Below, one piece after another: positions 1 through 7,650 of a DNA stretch of 64,000 nt. The DNA comes from Streptomyces atroolivaceus (lineage in GTDB: Bacteria > Actinomycetota > Actinomycetes > Streptomycetales > Streptomycetaceae): NCBI RefSeq assembly GCF_000717025.1, contig NZ_JNXG01000001.1, positions 496,001 through 560,000 of the forward strand. Direction: 5' to 3'. How positions within the stretch are numbered: the stretch's first letter is position 1; every line of letters begins with the position of its first letter. The notes beneath the pieces are model-generated. The model did no database searches. It had not been told where the DNA came from and saw only the letters and a program-made list of their open reading frames with translations. The translations under genes were made by a program, and so were the position numbers.

Positions 1-1139
1 CCCCGCGCAGGCGCCGCGCGCGCGGTCTGGTCGCCGCTGTGGCGGCGGCCGCTCTGGTCGCCGGCGGCGTCGGCGGGGCCCTCGGCTACTGGGCCGCCGA
101 CAGCAACGACTCGGGCTCCTCGTCCGGATCGACCACGGTCGCCGCCTCCAACAGCCCGAAGGACTTCAAGCGCGAGGCGGGCACGGTCGCGGGCGTCGCG
201 GCGAGCGCGCTGCCCAGTGTGGTCACCATCGACGCGCAGTCCGGCGCCGGCGACGGCGAGGGCGGCACGGGCACCGGCTTCGTGTACGACAAGGAGGGCC
301 ACATCCTCACGAACAACCATGTGGTGGCCTCCGCGGCGGACAGCGGCCAGCTGACCGCGACGTTCTCCAACGGCAAGAAGTACGACGCCGAGGTCGTCGG
401 CCGGGCCCAGGGCTACGACGTGGCCGTGCTGAAGCTGAAGAACGCGCCGGACGGGCTGGCCCCGCTGGCGCTGGGAGACTCCGACAAGGTCGCGGTGGGC
501 GATTCCACCATCGCCATCGGTGCGCCGTTCGGTCTCTCCAACACGGTCACCACCGGCATCATCAGTGCGAAGGACCGCCCGGTCGCCTCCGGTGACGGGT
601 CCAGCAACAAGAACTCCTACATGAGCGCCCTGCAGACCGACGCCTCGATCAACCCGGGCAACTCGGGCGGGCCGCTGCTGGACGCGGGTGGCGCGGTCAT
701 CGGCATCAACTCGGCCATCCAGTCCACCAGCGGTGGCGGCGTCGGCCAGTCCCAGGCCGGCTCCATCGGTCTCGGCTTCGCGATCCCGGTCAACCAGGCC
801 CGGAACGTCGCCGAGCAGCTGATCAAGACGGGCCAGCCCGTCTACCCCGTGATCGGCGCGACGGTGACGATGGAGGAGAAGACCGGCGGCGCCGTCATCT
901 CGGAAGAGGGCGCGGGCGGCACCCCGGCCGTGACTCCGGACGGGCCCGCGGCCAAGGCAGGTCTGAAGGCCGGCGACGTGATCACCAAGTTCAACGGCAC
1001 GACGGTCGAGAGCGGCCCGACGCTGATCGGTGAGATCTGGACCCACAAGCCGGGCGACAAGGTCACGCTCACCTACACCCGTGACGGAAAGACCTCCACG
1101 GCCGAACTCACCCTGGGCGAGCGCAAGGGCGACAGCTGA
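1..1139 (+). CDS. HtrA/DegP-like serine protease with PDZ domain (5' end cut by window)
   Basis: Extracytoplasmic S1C (trypsin-like) protease for quality control of secreted and envelope proteins. The reading frame is open back to the window edge, so the true start lies upstream; numbering here is from the in-frame GTG at 39. An Arg-rich stretch precedes a hydrophobic Ala/Gly/Val segment that looks like a membrane anchor. A Ser/Gly linker follows, then the protease domain with a complete triad: His94 in TNNHVV, Asp127 in GYDVAVL and Ser209 in NPGNSGGPL. A single PDZ domain occupies the last ~95 residues. Each HtrA hallmark is visible, so family assignment is firm; the paralogue cannot be decided. 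It ends about 60 bp before the tRNA-Ser gene. Confidence 0.93.
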   Translation, partial: PRRRRARGLVAAVAAAALVAGGVGGALGYWAADSNDSGSSSGSTTVAASNSPKDFKREAGTVAGVAASALPSVVTIDAQSGAGDGEGGTGTGFVYDKEGHILTNNHVVASAADSGQLTATFSNGKKYDAEVVGRAQGYDVAVLKLKNAPDGLAPLALGDSDKVAVGDSTIAIGAPFGLSNTVTTGIISAKDRPVASGDGSSNKNSYMSALQTDASINPGNSGGPLLDAGGAVIGINSAIQSTSGGGVGQSQAGSIGLGFAIPVNQARNVAEQLIKTGQPVYPVIGATVTMEEKTGGAVISEEGAGGTPAVTPDGPAAKAGLKAGDVITKFNGTTVESGPTLIGEIWTHKPGDKVTLTYTRDGKTSTAELTLGERKGDS

Positions 1140-1198
1140 CCGGCTAGGCTGTCCCACGCATCGAGCCGGCCCGGCCACCGGGCCCGGCGCCGACGCGG

Positions 1199-1283
1199 GG
1201 TGGGTTGCCCGAGCGGCCTAAGGGAACGGTCTTGAAAACCGTCGTGGCGCGAGTCACCGTGGGTTCAAATCCCACACCCACCG
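1199..1283 (+). tRNA. tRNA-Ser (anticodon UGA)
   Basis: An 85-nt class II tRNA with a long variable arm. The acceptor GGTGGGT pairs with ACCCACC and discriminator G follows. The anticodon loop CTTGAAA carries TGA at 1233-1235. The T-loop GGTTCAAATCC is canonical and the 3' CCA is not encoded. The 3' half is the integration site of the composite element, and the copy supplied by the element keeps the tRNA intact. Confidence 0.96.
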
Positions 1284-1286
1284 CAG
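1228..1286 (+). repeat. attL: tRNA-Ser 3' segment, att copy 1
   Basis: This 59-bp segment, running from the anticodon stem to two bases past the discriminator, recurs identically at 34443-34501 and, with a variable arm two bases longer, at 17287-17347. Integration into a tRNA 3' end with a duplicated core is the standard behaviour of AICE tyrosine integrases, and the integrase gene lies just inside this copy. Confidence 0.92.
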
Positions 1287-1308
1287 CAGGTCAGAGAAGT
1301 AGCAGGTC

Positions 1309-1343
1309 AGAGGGCGGGTCTCCGGTACGGGGGCCCGCCCTCT
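1309..1343 (+). terminator. Hairpin downstream of tRNA-Ser
   Basis: A perfect 10-bp stem (AGAGGGCGGG with CCCGCCCTCT) lies within 30 bp of the tRNA end. It belongs to the element side of attL and now probably terminates both the tRNA and, from the other side, int. Confidence 0.6.
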
Positions 1344-1424
1344 GTGTTCACCTTGTCTCACCCCATACCCCTGATTCCCGATGCCGACCGGGGCGTGTGG
1401 GCCATGCGCGGGCCAGGATCGGTC

Positions 1425-2828
1425 CTACTCCTCGGCGCGAAGCCCCAGCTCAACGAGCCGGTTAGCCGCTGCCGATCCGCCCTTGAGGAGCTTGGCGTAG
1501 AACCGGTAGAGCACCGCGAGGCTGTGGCCGGCGCGGGAGGCGGCCTCCACCGGATCCATGCCGGACTTGATCCACAGCGAGATCGCGGCGTGCCGCAGTG
1601 CGTAGGGGACGTCCGCGAGCGGGCTGCGCAGCTCCTGGTCGCTGAGCACAGTCTTGCGGGCCTCGCTCCAGACCTCGGAGTACTCGTTCGACGTGAGGCG
1701 ACCGCCACGTGCCGCCCGGAACAACCGGCCGTCCGGCGCGACACCGAAGCGCTCGATATGGGAGCGGATCATGCGGACGTAGACCGGCGGGACTGGGACG
1801 GCACGTACGGCCTTCCGCGCCCGGTGCTTCAGGCCGCGTTCGTCGTGAGACTTCCCGCTGTCGGTCCAGCCGCCCCCAACCTCGGGATGACTCTCCGACA
1901 CCAGCACTTCCCCCCATGCCTCCGGCTCGGTCTCCGGGGGCAGGACGAAATCCGACTCCCGCAGCGCCACGGCCTCACCGGGGCGCGTCGCCACGTAGTA
2001 GACGGCCCCGTAGAACGCCTTCAGATGTTCGCCACGGTCACTCTGCTCCGCCACGGAGGCGAGCAGCGCCCGAGCGAGCCGAGGACCGGGCACCCAACGG
2101 AAGTCGACTTCGTCTGAGGTCTTAGGAGCCGCCCAGTCCACTGACAGGAACGGGTGACGAGTGAGGAGCCCTCGCTCCTCCACCGCGTACCGGAAGGCGT
2201 TGCTCAGCACCATGCGCTTCCGGTTCGTAGTGTTCTCCGCCGCGGGCTTCCCGTTCAGAAGCCTGGAGAGGGCCGTCAGCGCCGCGCGCACGTGCTCGGG
2301 CTTCGCTGCTTCGTTCACCCGCATCGAATGCTGACCCACCCACTCCAACGCCTTCCGGACGTCGTCGGGAGGCTCTTGGGCGTCGGCTCGCGAGACGAGC
2401 TGACCCTTCGGTCCGTCTACGGCCCGGAACGCCCACTGATAGAGGGCGGCACGGAGTACTCGGGTATCAGGGCGTGTGCCAGTGCCGGCAGTGAAGACCG
2501 GCGTCACAACCGCAAGGGATTCCGCGATGCTCGCTCGGTGTTTCGCTGCCGCTCCCGGCCACTTCATCAGGGCATACGCCTTGGCGTGTTCGTACCACGT
2601 CGGCATCGCGAGGGCGGCAAGCTCCTTCTCCGGGAGCCCGGTTTCCTCGTCGAACTGCTGCCCTGCCCGAAGGGCGGCCATGAGTTGGGAGCGGCGACCG
2701 TCTGCCTGTGGTTTAAGGGCGAAGCTCTTTGAATGGCCCTCGACTCCCACACGCCAACGGACCTCCCAGGGCTTCGGCCGGCCTTTGCGTTGCCGGATGG
2801 ACCAGATGACGACTTCGAAGGTGAGCAT
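1425..2828 (-). CDS. int: Tyrosine site-specific integrase of the AICE
   Basis: The 467-aa tyrosine recombinase should integrate and excise the element at the tRNA-Ser 3' end. An N-terminal arm-binding region and a SAM-like core-binding domain (about 75-215) precede the catalytic domain. Visible catalytic residues are Arg282 (TRPGEA), Arg412 (LRHAA), His435 (AGHS) and the nucleophile, most likely Tyr444 (RFYAKLL); Tyr441 is the alternative. The start is ATG. The gene lies next to attL, 60 bp downstream of xis with a strong hairpin in between. It is the only integrase in the window, so it would have to serve all three att copies. Confidence 0.95.
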   Translation of the reverse strand: MLTFEVVIWSIRQRKGRPKPWEVRWRVGVEGHSKSFALKPQADGRRSQLMAALRAGQQFDEETGLPEKELAALAMPTWYEHAKAYALMKWPGAAAKHRASIAESLAVVTPVFTAGTGTRPDTRVLRAALYQWAFRAVDGPKGQLVSRADAQEPPDDVRKALEWVGQHSMRVNEAAKPEHVRAALTALSRLLNGKPAAENTTNRKRMVLSNAFRYAVEERGLLTRHPFLSVDWAAPKTSDEVDFRWVPGPRLARALLASVAEQSDRGEHLKAFYGAVYYVATRPGEAVALRESDFVLPPETEPEAWGEVLVSESHPEVGGGWTDSGKSHDERGLKHRARKAVRAVPVPPVYVRMIRSHIERFGVAPDGRLFRAARGGRLTSNEYSEVWSEARKTVLSDQELRSPLADVPYALRHAAISLWIKSGMDPVEAASRAGHSLAVLYRFYAKLLKGGSAAANRLVELGLRAEE

Positions 2829-2841
2829 GTCTCTCCATGAA

Positions 2842-2869
2842 GAGAGGGCCCGCCGCAGCGGGCCCTCTC
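2842..2869 (-). terminator. Hairpin between xis and int
   Basis: A perfect 12-bp stem (GAGAGGGCCCGC with GCGGGCCCTCTC) with a 4-base loop lies in the short xis-int gap. It could attenuate int relative to xis. Confidence 0.6.
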
Positions 2870-2888
2870 GGGTCTGGTCGGTGCGGAC

Positions 2889-3074
2889 TCAGGCGGCTTC
2901 CTCGTACCTGGCGAGCCAGGCGTCAAGGTCGGCGCGGCGTACGCGTACCTGGTGGTTGGGAAGCTTGATGAGCTTGGGGGCGAGGCCCCGGGCGCGCAGG
3001 CGATAGAAGGCGGCACGGCTCATGTTGAGTTCGGCGAGGACTTCGGGCAGCTTGAGCATCTGTGGGCGTGCCAT
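2889..3074 (-). CDS. xis: Excisionase / AlpA-type winged-helix DNA-binding protein
   Basis: A 61-aa helix-turn-helix_17 (MerR/AlpA-like) protein whose expected role is to bend the att-site DNA and direct the integrase towards excision. The body is the HTH (LPEVLAELNMSRAAFYRLRARG) followed by a basic wing and the family-typical DADLDAWL-like end (here RRADLDAWLARY). The reading frame is open further upstream, but the ATG at 3074 is preceded by GGAG at a good distance and starts right before the domain. It lies between the replication genes and int in the same orientation, the classic xis position. Confidence 0.88.
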   Translation of the reverse strand: MARPQMLKLPEVLAELNMSRAAFYRLRARGLAPKLIKLPNHQVRVRRADLDAWLARYEEAA

Positions 3075-3129
3075 GGCGGTGCACTCCTTGGGGAAGTGGC
3101 TTGGGGCTCCTCGGCCCCCTCTTGGAAGT

Positions 3130-3310
3130 CCGCTACATCCGCTACATCCGCTACATCGCAGGTCAGCGTGTTGTTTTTTGTAGCGGACGTGCGTGATGTA
3201 GCGGCTACGCGCCTGAACGGGGTCGAGGGCGTAGCCGCTACATCTGTTGGTTGCCGCTACGCGGGCACCCCTTCTGAGCTGGGGTGTAGCGGCTGTAGCG
3301 GATGTAGCGC
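3130..3310. repeat. Iteron-like CCGCTACA/TGTAGCGG array (candidate origin or control region)
   Basis: About ten copies of one octamer in both orientations. Three perfect tandem CCGCTACAT units lie at 3130-3156, TGTAGCGG at 3179 and 3197, CCGCTACAT at 3235, CCGCTAC at 3254, TGTAGCGG at 3285 and 3294, and a variant at 3303. The array fills the xis upstream region and runs into the 3' end of the DUF3631 gene. Iterated short repeats beside a Rep gene are typical of replication origins; a shared operator for xis/int is the alternative. Confidence 0.6.
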
Positions 3311-4435
3311 TTGCTGGGGGGCGGGCGGGCAGTAGCGGGCCCATGCGTCGGCAAGGTCGGCGGCGAAGTAGCCCTTGAGGATGCCGCCGGCGGTGCGGAT
3401 GTTGCGGGTCACGATCGGTTCGTTGTCGCCGTTCATGTACTCGCGGAGCATCTTCGAGAGGCGGCGTGAGTCCAGCGGGCGACCGCCCATGTCGGCCCAA
3501 GGGGCGTCATCGAGCGCGTTCAGGCGGTCGATGACGGCGATGGTGGGGAGCCTGTCGACGCCGACCATGACGTGGTCGCGCAGGTCGGTCAGGAGCCGGA
3601 TGCCGAGTGAGCCTTTGTCGTCGACCTGGGCGGCGGCTACCAGTTCCACGCACGCTGTGCGGGCGCGTGCGGGCCAGTCTCCACCGGCGGCGTCGGCGAC
3701 GGCGAGGAGGGGTTCCCACACGTCGGCGGGCCGGTCGGTGACTCCTTCGGGCATGTCGGGCCACGCTCCGGTGATCTGCTCGCACACCTGATCGGCCCAG
3801 ATGGCGAGGCGGTCGCGCAGCGCATTGCCTTCCTTCTCGTGGATCCGCTGCCGGAACGCTTCGACCTTCTCGTTCCTGGCCCGGCGCCGCATGCGGATGA
3901 TGACGGATCGCGTGAGGATCGTGTCCGGGAGGGAGCCGAGCCCGGCGACCGCGACGGCGGTGTAGGAGGGGAACGCCTGCACGCTCTGGTTGCCGCCGTC
4001 GCCGATGCACCGGTAGGTGACCCCGGAGCGCCGGTGTCCGGCGTTGAGAAAGCCGCGGAGTTCCTCGTTGTCTCCTGCCTTGGGGCCGAAGACGGTATCG
4101 ATCTCGTCGAAGAGGATCGTGGGCCTCCCTTCCGAGCTGGAGACGGCCCGGAACAGCGCGGCAGCGCTCGCATTGACCGCGACCATGGGATTCGGGGTCA
4201 AGGTCTCCACGATCTCCAGTCCCCGGGACTTCCCCGACCCCGGTTCCGGGGAGAGGAACGCGAGCCGCGGGGTGGAGTCGAACGCGTCCAGAAGGTGGGC
4301 GTGGGCGTCCCAGAGTGCGACGGCCACGTAGGCAGCCTCGCGGGGGAAGACGTTGAACCGGCGGTGGAACGCCTCCACCTCGTTGAGCAGCGCGGCCCCG
4401 TCGATGGGTTCCGTGGTCTGTGCGGGGGCAGTCAT
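3257..4435 (-). CDS. DUF3631 AAA+ type replication protein
   Basis: A 392-aa P-loop ATPase, probably the helicase-like partner of the adjacent prim-pol in element replication. Walker A is PEPGSGKS (63-70) and Walker B ILFDEID (107-113). The rest is the DUF3631 region typical of phage and AICE replication proteins. ATG at 4435 is chosen over upstream in-frame codons because CCAGGAGGAG precedes it and because it overlaps the previous stop (ATGA), indicating translational coupling. The C-terminal codons fall inside the iteron-like array, explaining the odd repeated HPLQPLHP tail. DUF3631 plus prim-pol matches the RepPP class of AICE replication modules. Confidence 0.85.
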   Translation of the reverse strand: MTAPAQTTEPIDGAALLNEVEAFHRRFNVFPREAAYVAVALWDAHAHLLDAFDSTPRLAFLSPEPGSGKSRGLEIVETLTPNPMVAVNASAAALFRAVSSSEGRPTILFDEIDTVFGPKAGDNEELRGFLNAGHRRSGVTYRCIGDGGNQSVQAFPSYTAVAVAGLGSLPDTILTRSVIIRMRRRARNEKVEAFRQRIHEKEGNALRDRLAIWADQVCEQITGAWPDMPEGVTDRPADVWEPLLAVADAAGGDWPARARTACVELVAAAQVDDKGSLGIRLLTDLRDHVMVGVDRLPTIAVIDRLNALDDAPWADMGGRPLDSRRLSKMLREYMNGDNEPIVTRNIRTAGGILKGYFAADLADAWARYCPPAPQQALHPLQPLHPSSEGVPA

Positions 4436-4779
4436 GCGGCGCTCCTCCTGGATTCGGTGGGGACGGTGTGCGGGCACTGCTGGACGCATGCGCGGGTGGT
4501 GAGTTCGGCGACGGCCTTCCGGCCCCGGGCCCGTTCGTAGTGGCCACAGGTGCACAGCCAGTCCGCTACGGGGAACCCGCGACGCTCCAGCCCGCGCACG
4601 CTCAGACCGGGCCGGATGCCGGTGACCGTGCGCGGGTCAGGGAGAACAGCAGCGCGGACGCCTTCGGCGACGACCTTTGCCGCACCACTGCCGGATCCAC
4701 CCGGGGCCGGTTCGGCGATGCGGGGGCCGGTGGTGGTTGGAGGGAGGCTCTTCAGGGCGGGGCGGGGCGGGGTGTTCAT
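4432..4779 (-). CDS. Small Cys/His-containing hypothetical protein of the replication operon
   Basis: A 115-aa protein with a Pro/Gly-rich first half and a C-terminal part holding CTCGHYE and CVQQCPH, a possible zinc-binding site. It is locked between prim-pol and DUF3631 by 4-bp overlaps on both sides, so it is almost certainly translated with them. I do not recognise a named family; an accessory role in replication is inferred from position only. Confidence 0.7.
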   Translation of the reverse strand: MNTPPRPALKSLPPTTTGPRIAEPAPGGSGSGAAKVVAEGVRAAVLPDPRTVTGIRPGLSVRGLERRGFPVADWLCTCGHYERARGRKAVAELTTRACVQQCPHTVPTESRRSAA

Positions 4780-5666
4780 GCCGTCCTCCGCTGCGGGTTG
4801 CGTGCGATGGACCAGTTCAGACCGCTGCGCACGGTCGAGCGGCACTGGCGAGATGACAGGCCGGCCGACTCCCCCGCCTCCTGAAGAGCCTCCTCGACCA
4901 CCGATCGGGGAAGGTCGCCCCACGCGATGAACCGCCCCAGGGCTCGCGCCGCCGACAACAACGTCCAGTCGCGCTCCCCTTGGGGTGCGGCCCGCACGGT
5001 TGCGGATTCCGCCCTGAGCGCGGCTGCGGCGTACCGGGACGACTTCGACGACGACGGCACAGCCACCAGGGTCCGTGAGGACTGACGGGGTGCCAGGAGG
5101 GCGTACAGCCAGTCCGGGAGAGGGGCGGGTGGGGTGGGGTCGGTGACGGTGTAGGGGCCGGTAGCGGTGAAGCTTCCGGCGGCGACGACGTATCCGCCGT
5201 GGGCGCGGGTGTCGATGAGCTTGCCGAGCCTGCCCGCACTGTTCGCCAGCCGCACGCCGGGCGGGGCGGTGAAGTAGAGGTGGTATCCCCCGCTCGCGGT
5301 CCGGGTCCGGTAGGTGGTCGGGACGGCCTGTCCGGCGCGCTCGCAGAGCGCCCCAAAGGTCGTCACGCCGCAAGGCGTGCCCGTGCTGCTCTTCTGCTTG
5401 GGCATGTCGAGATCGACGACGACCAGCCCGGACGGGCCGGTGGCGATGCCGATGTTGAACGGGCGGTCGGCCCACGCTCGGCGGATGCGGTCCGGGTCGA
5501 TGGTGGCCCGGTCCTCCCACTTGCGGTGACCGCCCGCGCAGTCCCCGATCAGGGGGCAGACGGCTTCACCGTGGAGCGCGGGCCGCTTGTCGGCCGGCCG
5601 GAGCGGGAAGACGTGCCAGCCACGTTCGGCCGCGTCGAGGGCGGCGGTCAGGAGGTGGGTGCTCAT
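4776..5666 (-). CDS. Bifunctional DNA primase/polymerase (prim-pol), RepPP type
   Basis: A 296-aa archaeo-eukaryotic primase-type protein expected to start replication of the excised element. The prim-pol domain covers about residues 5-190, with the catalytic acidic pair in VVVDLD (Asp85, Asp87) and the SGGYHLYF motif near 125-132. The C-terminal ~80 residues resemble the small helical tail common in AICE prim-pols. ATG at 5666 overlaps the stop of the methyltransferase gene upstream. It is in one overlapping operon with the methyltransferase, the small Cys protein and the DUF3631 ATPase. Confidence 0.9.
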   Translation of the reverse strand: MSTHLLTAALDAAERGWHVFPLRPADKRPALHGEAVCPLIGDCAGGHRKWEDRATIDPDRIRRAWADRPFNIGIATGPSGLVVVDLDMPKQKSSTGTPCGVTTFGALCERAGQAVPTTYRTRTASGGYHLYFTAPPGVRLANSAGRLGKLIDTRAHGGYVVAAGSFTATGPYTVTDPTPPAPLPDWLYALLAPRQSSRTLVAVPSSSKSSRYAAAALRAESATVRAAPQGERDWTLLSAARALGRFIAWGDLPRSVVEEALQEAGESAGLSSRQCRSTVRSGLNWSIARNPQRRTA

Positions 5667-6394
5667 GCTGCGACCTCTCCGGTCCGGGTACGGCTGAGGA
5701 ACGTGCGTCCGATTAGCTCGGTGTAGGCGGGCGGGATGGCTTCGGTGAGTTCCTCGCGGACGTCGGTCCAGGTGATGCCCATGGCCTGCTGCATCTCCGG
5801 GACGGTGGCCTTGCCGCCGCCGGCGCCGTACGGGGCGACGTAGGGTCCGTCGCGGTAGACGCCGTGCCGGTGGCCGCGCACGTAGCCGCGATGCTTCGGG
5901 TGTGCCGGCTGCGGCATGCGCCAGCCGCCCAGCTCGAAGTTGCGGTGGCGCAGGACACCGAGACCGAACATCTCCCCGCACAGCCACACGTCCCGCCGGA
6001 CCGGGGCTTTCCCGGTGGGCTGCTCGATGACGTACGGCAGGCCGGACGCGTCGAGCAGGGTGCGGAGTTCGGGGATGAGCTGGACGTGGGTACGGCCCCA
6101 GCCGCGTGAGGCGTTGGTGCCCACAGTGAGTGCGCATCCGGCCTGGCAGGGCGGGGAGGTGTGCACGGCCGCGTACTGCTCGATCTCGCCGGACGCGATG
6201 AGGGCCGCGAGGTATTCGAGGGCGTCTGCACGGTGGAAGGTAAAGGGGTAGTTCGGGCGGTCGGCGATGTCCACGCCGGTCACCTCGAACCCGGCCCGGT
6301 GGTAGCCCATGGCCGCGCCGCCGGCGCAGCAGAAGAGATCCAGTAAGCGGAGCCGGTGGTCCGGGGCTCGCCGGATCGGGACGGGGTGGGTCAT
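5663..6394 (-). CDS. DNA cytosine-5 methyltransferase-like protein
   Basis: A 243-aa protein with C5-methyltransferase signatures: motif I as DLFCCAGGAAMGYHRAG, the catalytic TSPPCQ loop (Cys83), and IEQPTG in place of the usual ENV motif. It is shorter than classical C5 enzymes and its target-recognition part is reduced, as in many actinophage and AICE solitary methyltransferases. No cognate endonuclease lies beside it. It probably protects the element from host restriction or marks its own DNA. It is the first gene of the four-gene overlapping replication operon. Confidence 0.87.
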   Translation of the reverse strand: MTHPVPIRRAPDHRLRLLDLFCCAGGAAMGYHRAGFEVTGVDIADRPNYPFTFHRADALEYLAALIASGEIEQYAAVHTSPPCQAGCALTVGTNASRGWGRTHVQLIPELRTLLDASGLPYVIEQPTGKAPVRRDVWLCGEMFGLGVLRHRNFELGGWRMPQPAHPKHRGYVRGHRHGVYRDGPYVAPYGAGGGKATVPEMQQAMGITWTDVREELTEAIPPAYTELIGRTFLSRTRTGEVAA

Positions 6395-6431
6395 GCTGGA
6401 TGTCTCCAGTTCTGTGACAGGTGCTGGCAGA

Positions 6432-6476
6432 CGAGGGCGGCCCCGACTTCATTGGCGTGAGAGGGGGCCGCCCTCG
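6432..6476 (-). terminator. Hairpin upstream of the methyltransferase operon
   Basis: A perfect 13-bp stem (CGAGGGCGGCCCC with GGGGCCGCCCTCG) and a 19-base loop separate the small zinc-protein gene from the methyltransferase gene. Confidence 0.55.
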
Positions 6477-6482
6477 GCGTAC

Positions 6483-6764
6483 CTAGAAGGGCGGTTCGTT
6501 GCTGGCCCACGGGTCCGTGGGGGTGCGGTGTCGGCGCAGCCACTTGGGCCGATCGGGGAGAGGGAGCAGGGTCCAGCGGCGCGTCTCGTCCCAGCAGTGG
6601 CAGGGCTCCCAGTCGCTGCCGTCGTACTCGCCGGTCTCGGGGTGGCCGTACTCGTGCTCGATGCCGCCGTATCCCCCGCAGGTGCGGCAGTCGGGGTTGG
6701 GGGTGTCGGTGAGAATCAGCGCGTTGCGTGGCCAGGTGGCGCGCTGGAGGCGAAGTCGGAGCAT
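6483..6764 (-). CDS. Small zinc-ribbon-like hypothetical protein
   Basis: A 93-aa protein containing CRTCGGYGG and, 30 residues later, CHCW, a four-cysteine arrangement resembling a zinc knuckle. Proteins of this type (CxxCGGxG near the centre) accompany Streptomyces AICE transfer regions. No function is known to me. It follows another tiny zinc-finger gene in the same direction. Confidence 0.72.
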   Translation of the reverse strand: MLRLRLQRATWPRNALILTDTPNPDCRTCGGYGGIEHEYGHPETGEYDGSDWEPCHCWDETRRWTLLPLPDRPKWLRRHRTPTDPWASNEPPF

Positions 6765-6779
6765 GGATCGGTTCCTCGG

Positions 6780-6953
6780 TCAGTTGTGGAAGCGGTTGGA
6801 CGTCGGGTTGTGGTCGCACCAGTCCTCGGCGCACACCTTGTGGACCGGTTCGCGGTCGTGGGAGCGCATGGGGGTGGGTTTGCCGCAGAGCACGCACGGC
6901 AGGTTCCGGGAGGCGTCGAAGTGGCGGGCGTCCCGCCAGTCCAGGAGCGGCAC
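6780..6953 (-). CDS. 57-aa CxxC zinc-finger-like protein with GTG start
   Basis: The frame starts at GTG 6953, 14 bases after the stop of the upstream membrane-protein gene, and reads a compact protein with PCVLCGKPT and, 20 residues on, KVCAEDWCDH. That gives four cysteines and two histidines in treble-clef/HNH-like spacing. High third-position GC and placement in the operon support a real gene. The Shine-Dalgarno sequence is weak, so coupling to the upstream gene is likely. Function is unknown. Confidence 0.6.
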   Translation of the reverse strand: MPLLDWRDARHFDASRNLPCVLCGKPTPMRSHDREPVHKVCAEDWCDHNPTSNRFHN

Positions 6954-6967
6954 GACCGACCCCCGGG

Positions 6968-7438
6968 TTAGTGGTGGTTGATGGTGCCGTTGGCCTTGCC
7001 GAACATCCCGGTCGCGCTGATGTTCTGCGTGATGTGCGTCGTGCCCCGCCCCGTGCCGGCCGCGCTACGGCCGAGCCGAAGCAGGACCGGGACGCCGATG
7101 GCTGCGGCGGCGATGAGGGCGACGGCGGCCCAGAGGGCTTCACTCATGGCGATCAGTCCCGGGGCTGCGTAGGAGAGTCCGACACCGGCGGCGGCGACGC
7201 CCCCGCCGATCGTCGGTGTGAGTAGGGCGGTGGTCTTGGCCCATGTCGGGATCGGCTGCGCGACCGGTACCGGCGGGGCGGGCGGGGCCTGCTGTGGGGT
7301 GTAGGCGAGGGTTCGGATGCCGCCGGGGAGGGTGACCATCTGGACTCCGGGCGGGATCTCGTGGGGCAGCATCGCGGGGTGTGCGGTGGGCTGCTGGGGG
7401 GTGAGGGTGGTGATCTCGTACGCGGTCTCCGGGTACAC
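6968..7438 (-). CDS. Transfer-region membrane protein
   Basis: A 156-aa protein with a Pro/Gln-rich cytoplasmic N-terminus and two hydrophobic segments (about 70-95 and 98-120). Its polar C-terminal tail ends in THITQNISATGMFGKANGTINHH-like sequence, an end shared by membrane proteins of Streptomyces AICE transfer regions. It is probably an accessory (spread-type) transfer protein. It lies directly downstream of the candidate clt repeats and traB. Confidence 0.65.
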   Translation of the reverse strand: MYPETAYEITTLTPQQPTAHPAMLPHEIPPGVQMVTLPGGIRTLAYTPQQAPPAPPVPVAQPIPTWAKTTALLTPTIGGGVAAAGVGLSYAAPGLIAMSEALWAAVALIAAAAIGVPVLLRLGRSAAGTGRGTTHITQNISATGMFGKANGTINHH

Positions 7439-7520
7439 AAAGGGCTCCCTTCAACGCGACCGGGCGGCACCCGTGGTGGTGGATGCCGCCCGACGTGTTG
7501 TGACGGTGCGTGGTCGTAGT

Positions 7521-7637
7521 GGTTAGTGGCTACTGGTTACTGGCAAGCAGAAAAGGCCCTGTTGAAGCCTCTGGTTGCCAGTAGGAGGGGCTTCTACTGG
7601 CTAGTGGCAAGTAACCAGTAACCAGTAGCCAGTAGCG
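7521..7637. repeat. Convergent heptad repeats downstream of traB (candidate clt locus)
   Basis: Heptads of GGYTACT/AGTARCC form two opposed clusters: GGTTAGT, GGCTACT, GGTTACT at 7521-7541 and four AGTARCC units at 7610-7637. GGCTACTGGTTACTGG (7528-7543) and CCAGTAACCAGTAGCC (7615-7630) are a perfect 16-bp inverted repeat. The array lies immediately 3' of traB, where the clt of Streptomyces plasmids carries the short repeats recognised by the TraB winged helix. A terminator role is also possible. Confidence 0.6.
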
Positions 7638-7650
7638 CTCTGTGAGCCGT

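Noticed and set aside
7521..7637. CRISPR array
   Set aside because: The repeats are 7 bp, contiguous and partly inverted; there are no spacers and no cas genes. No other candidate array exists in the window.
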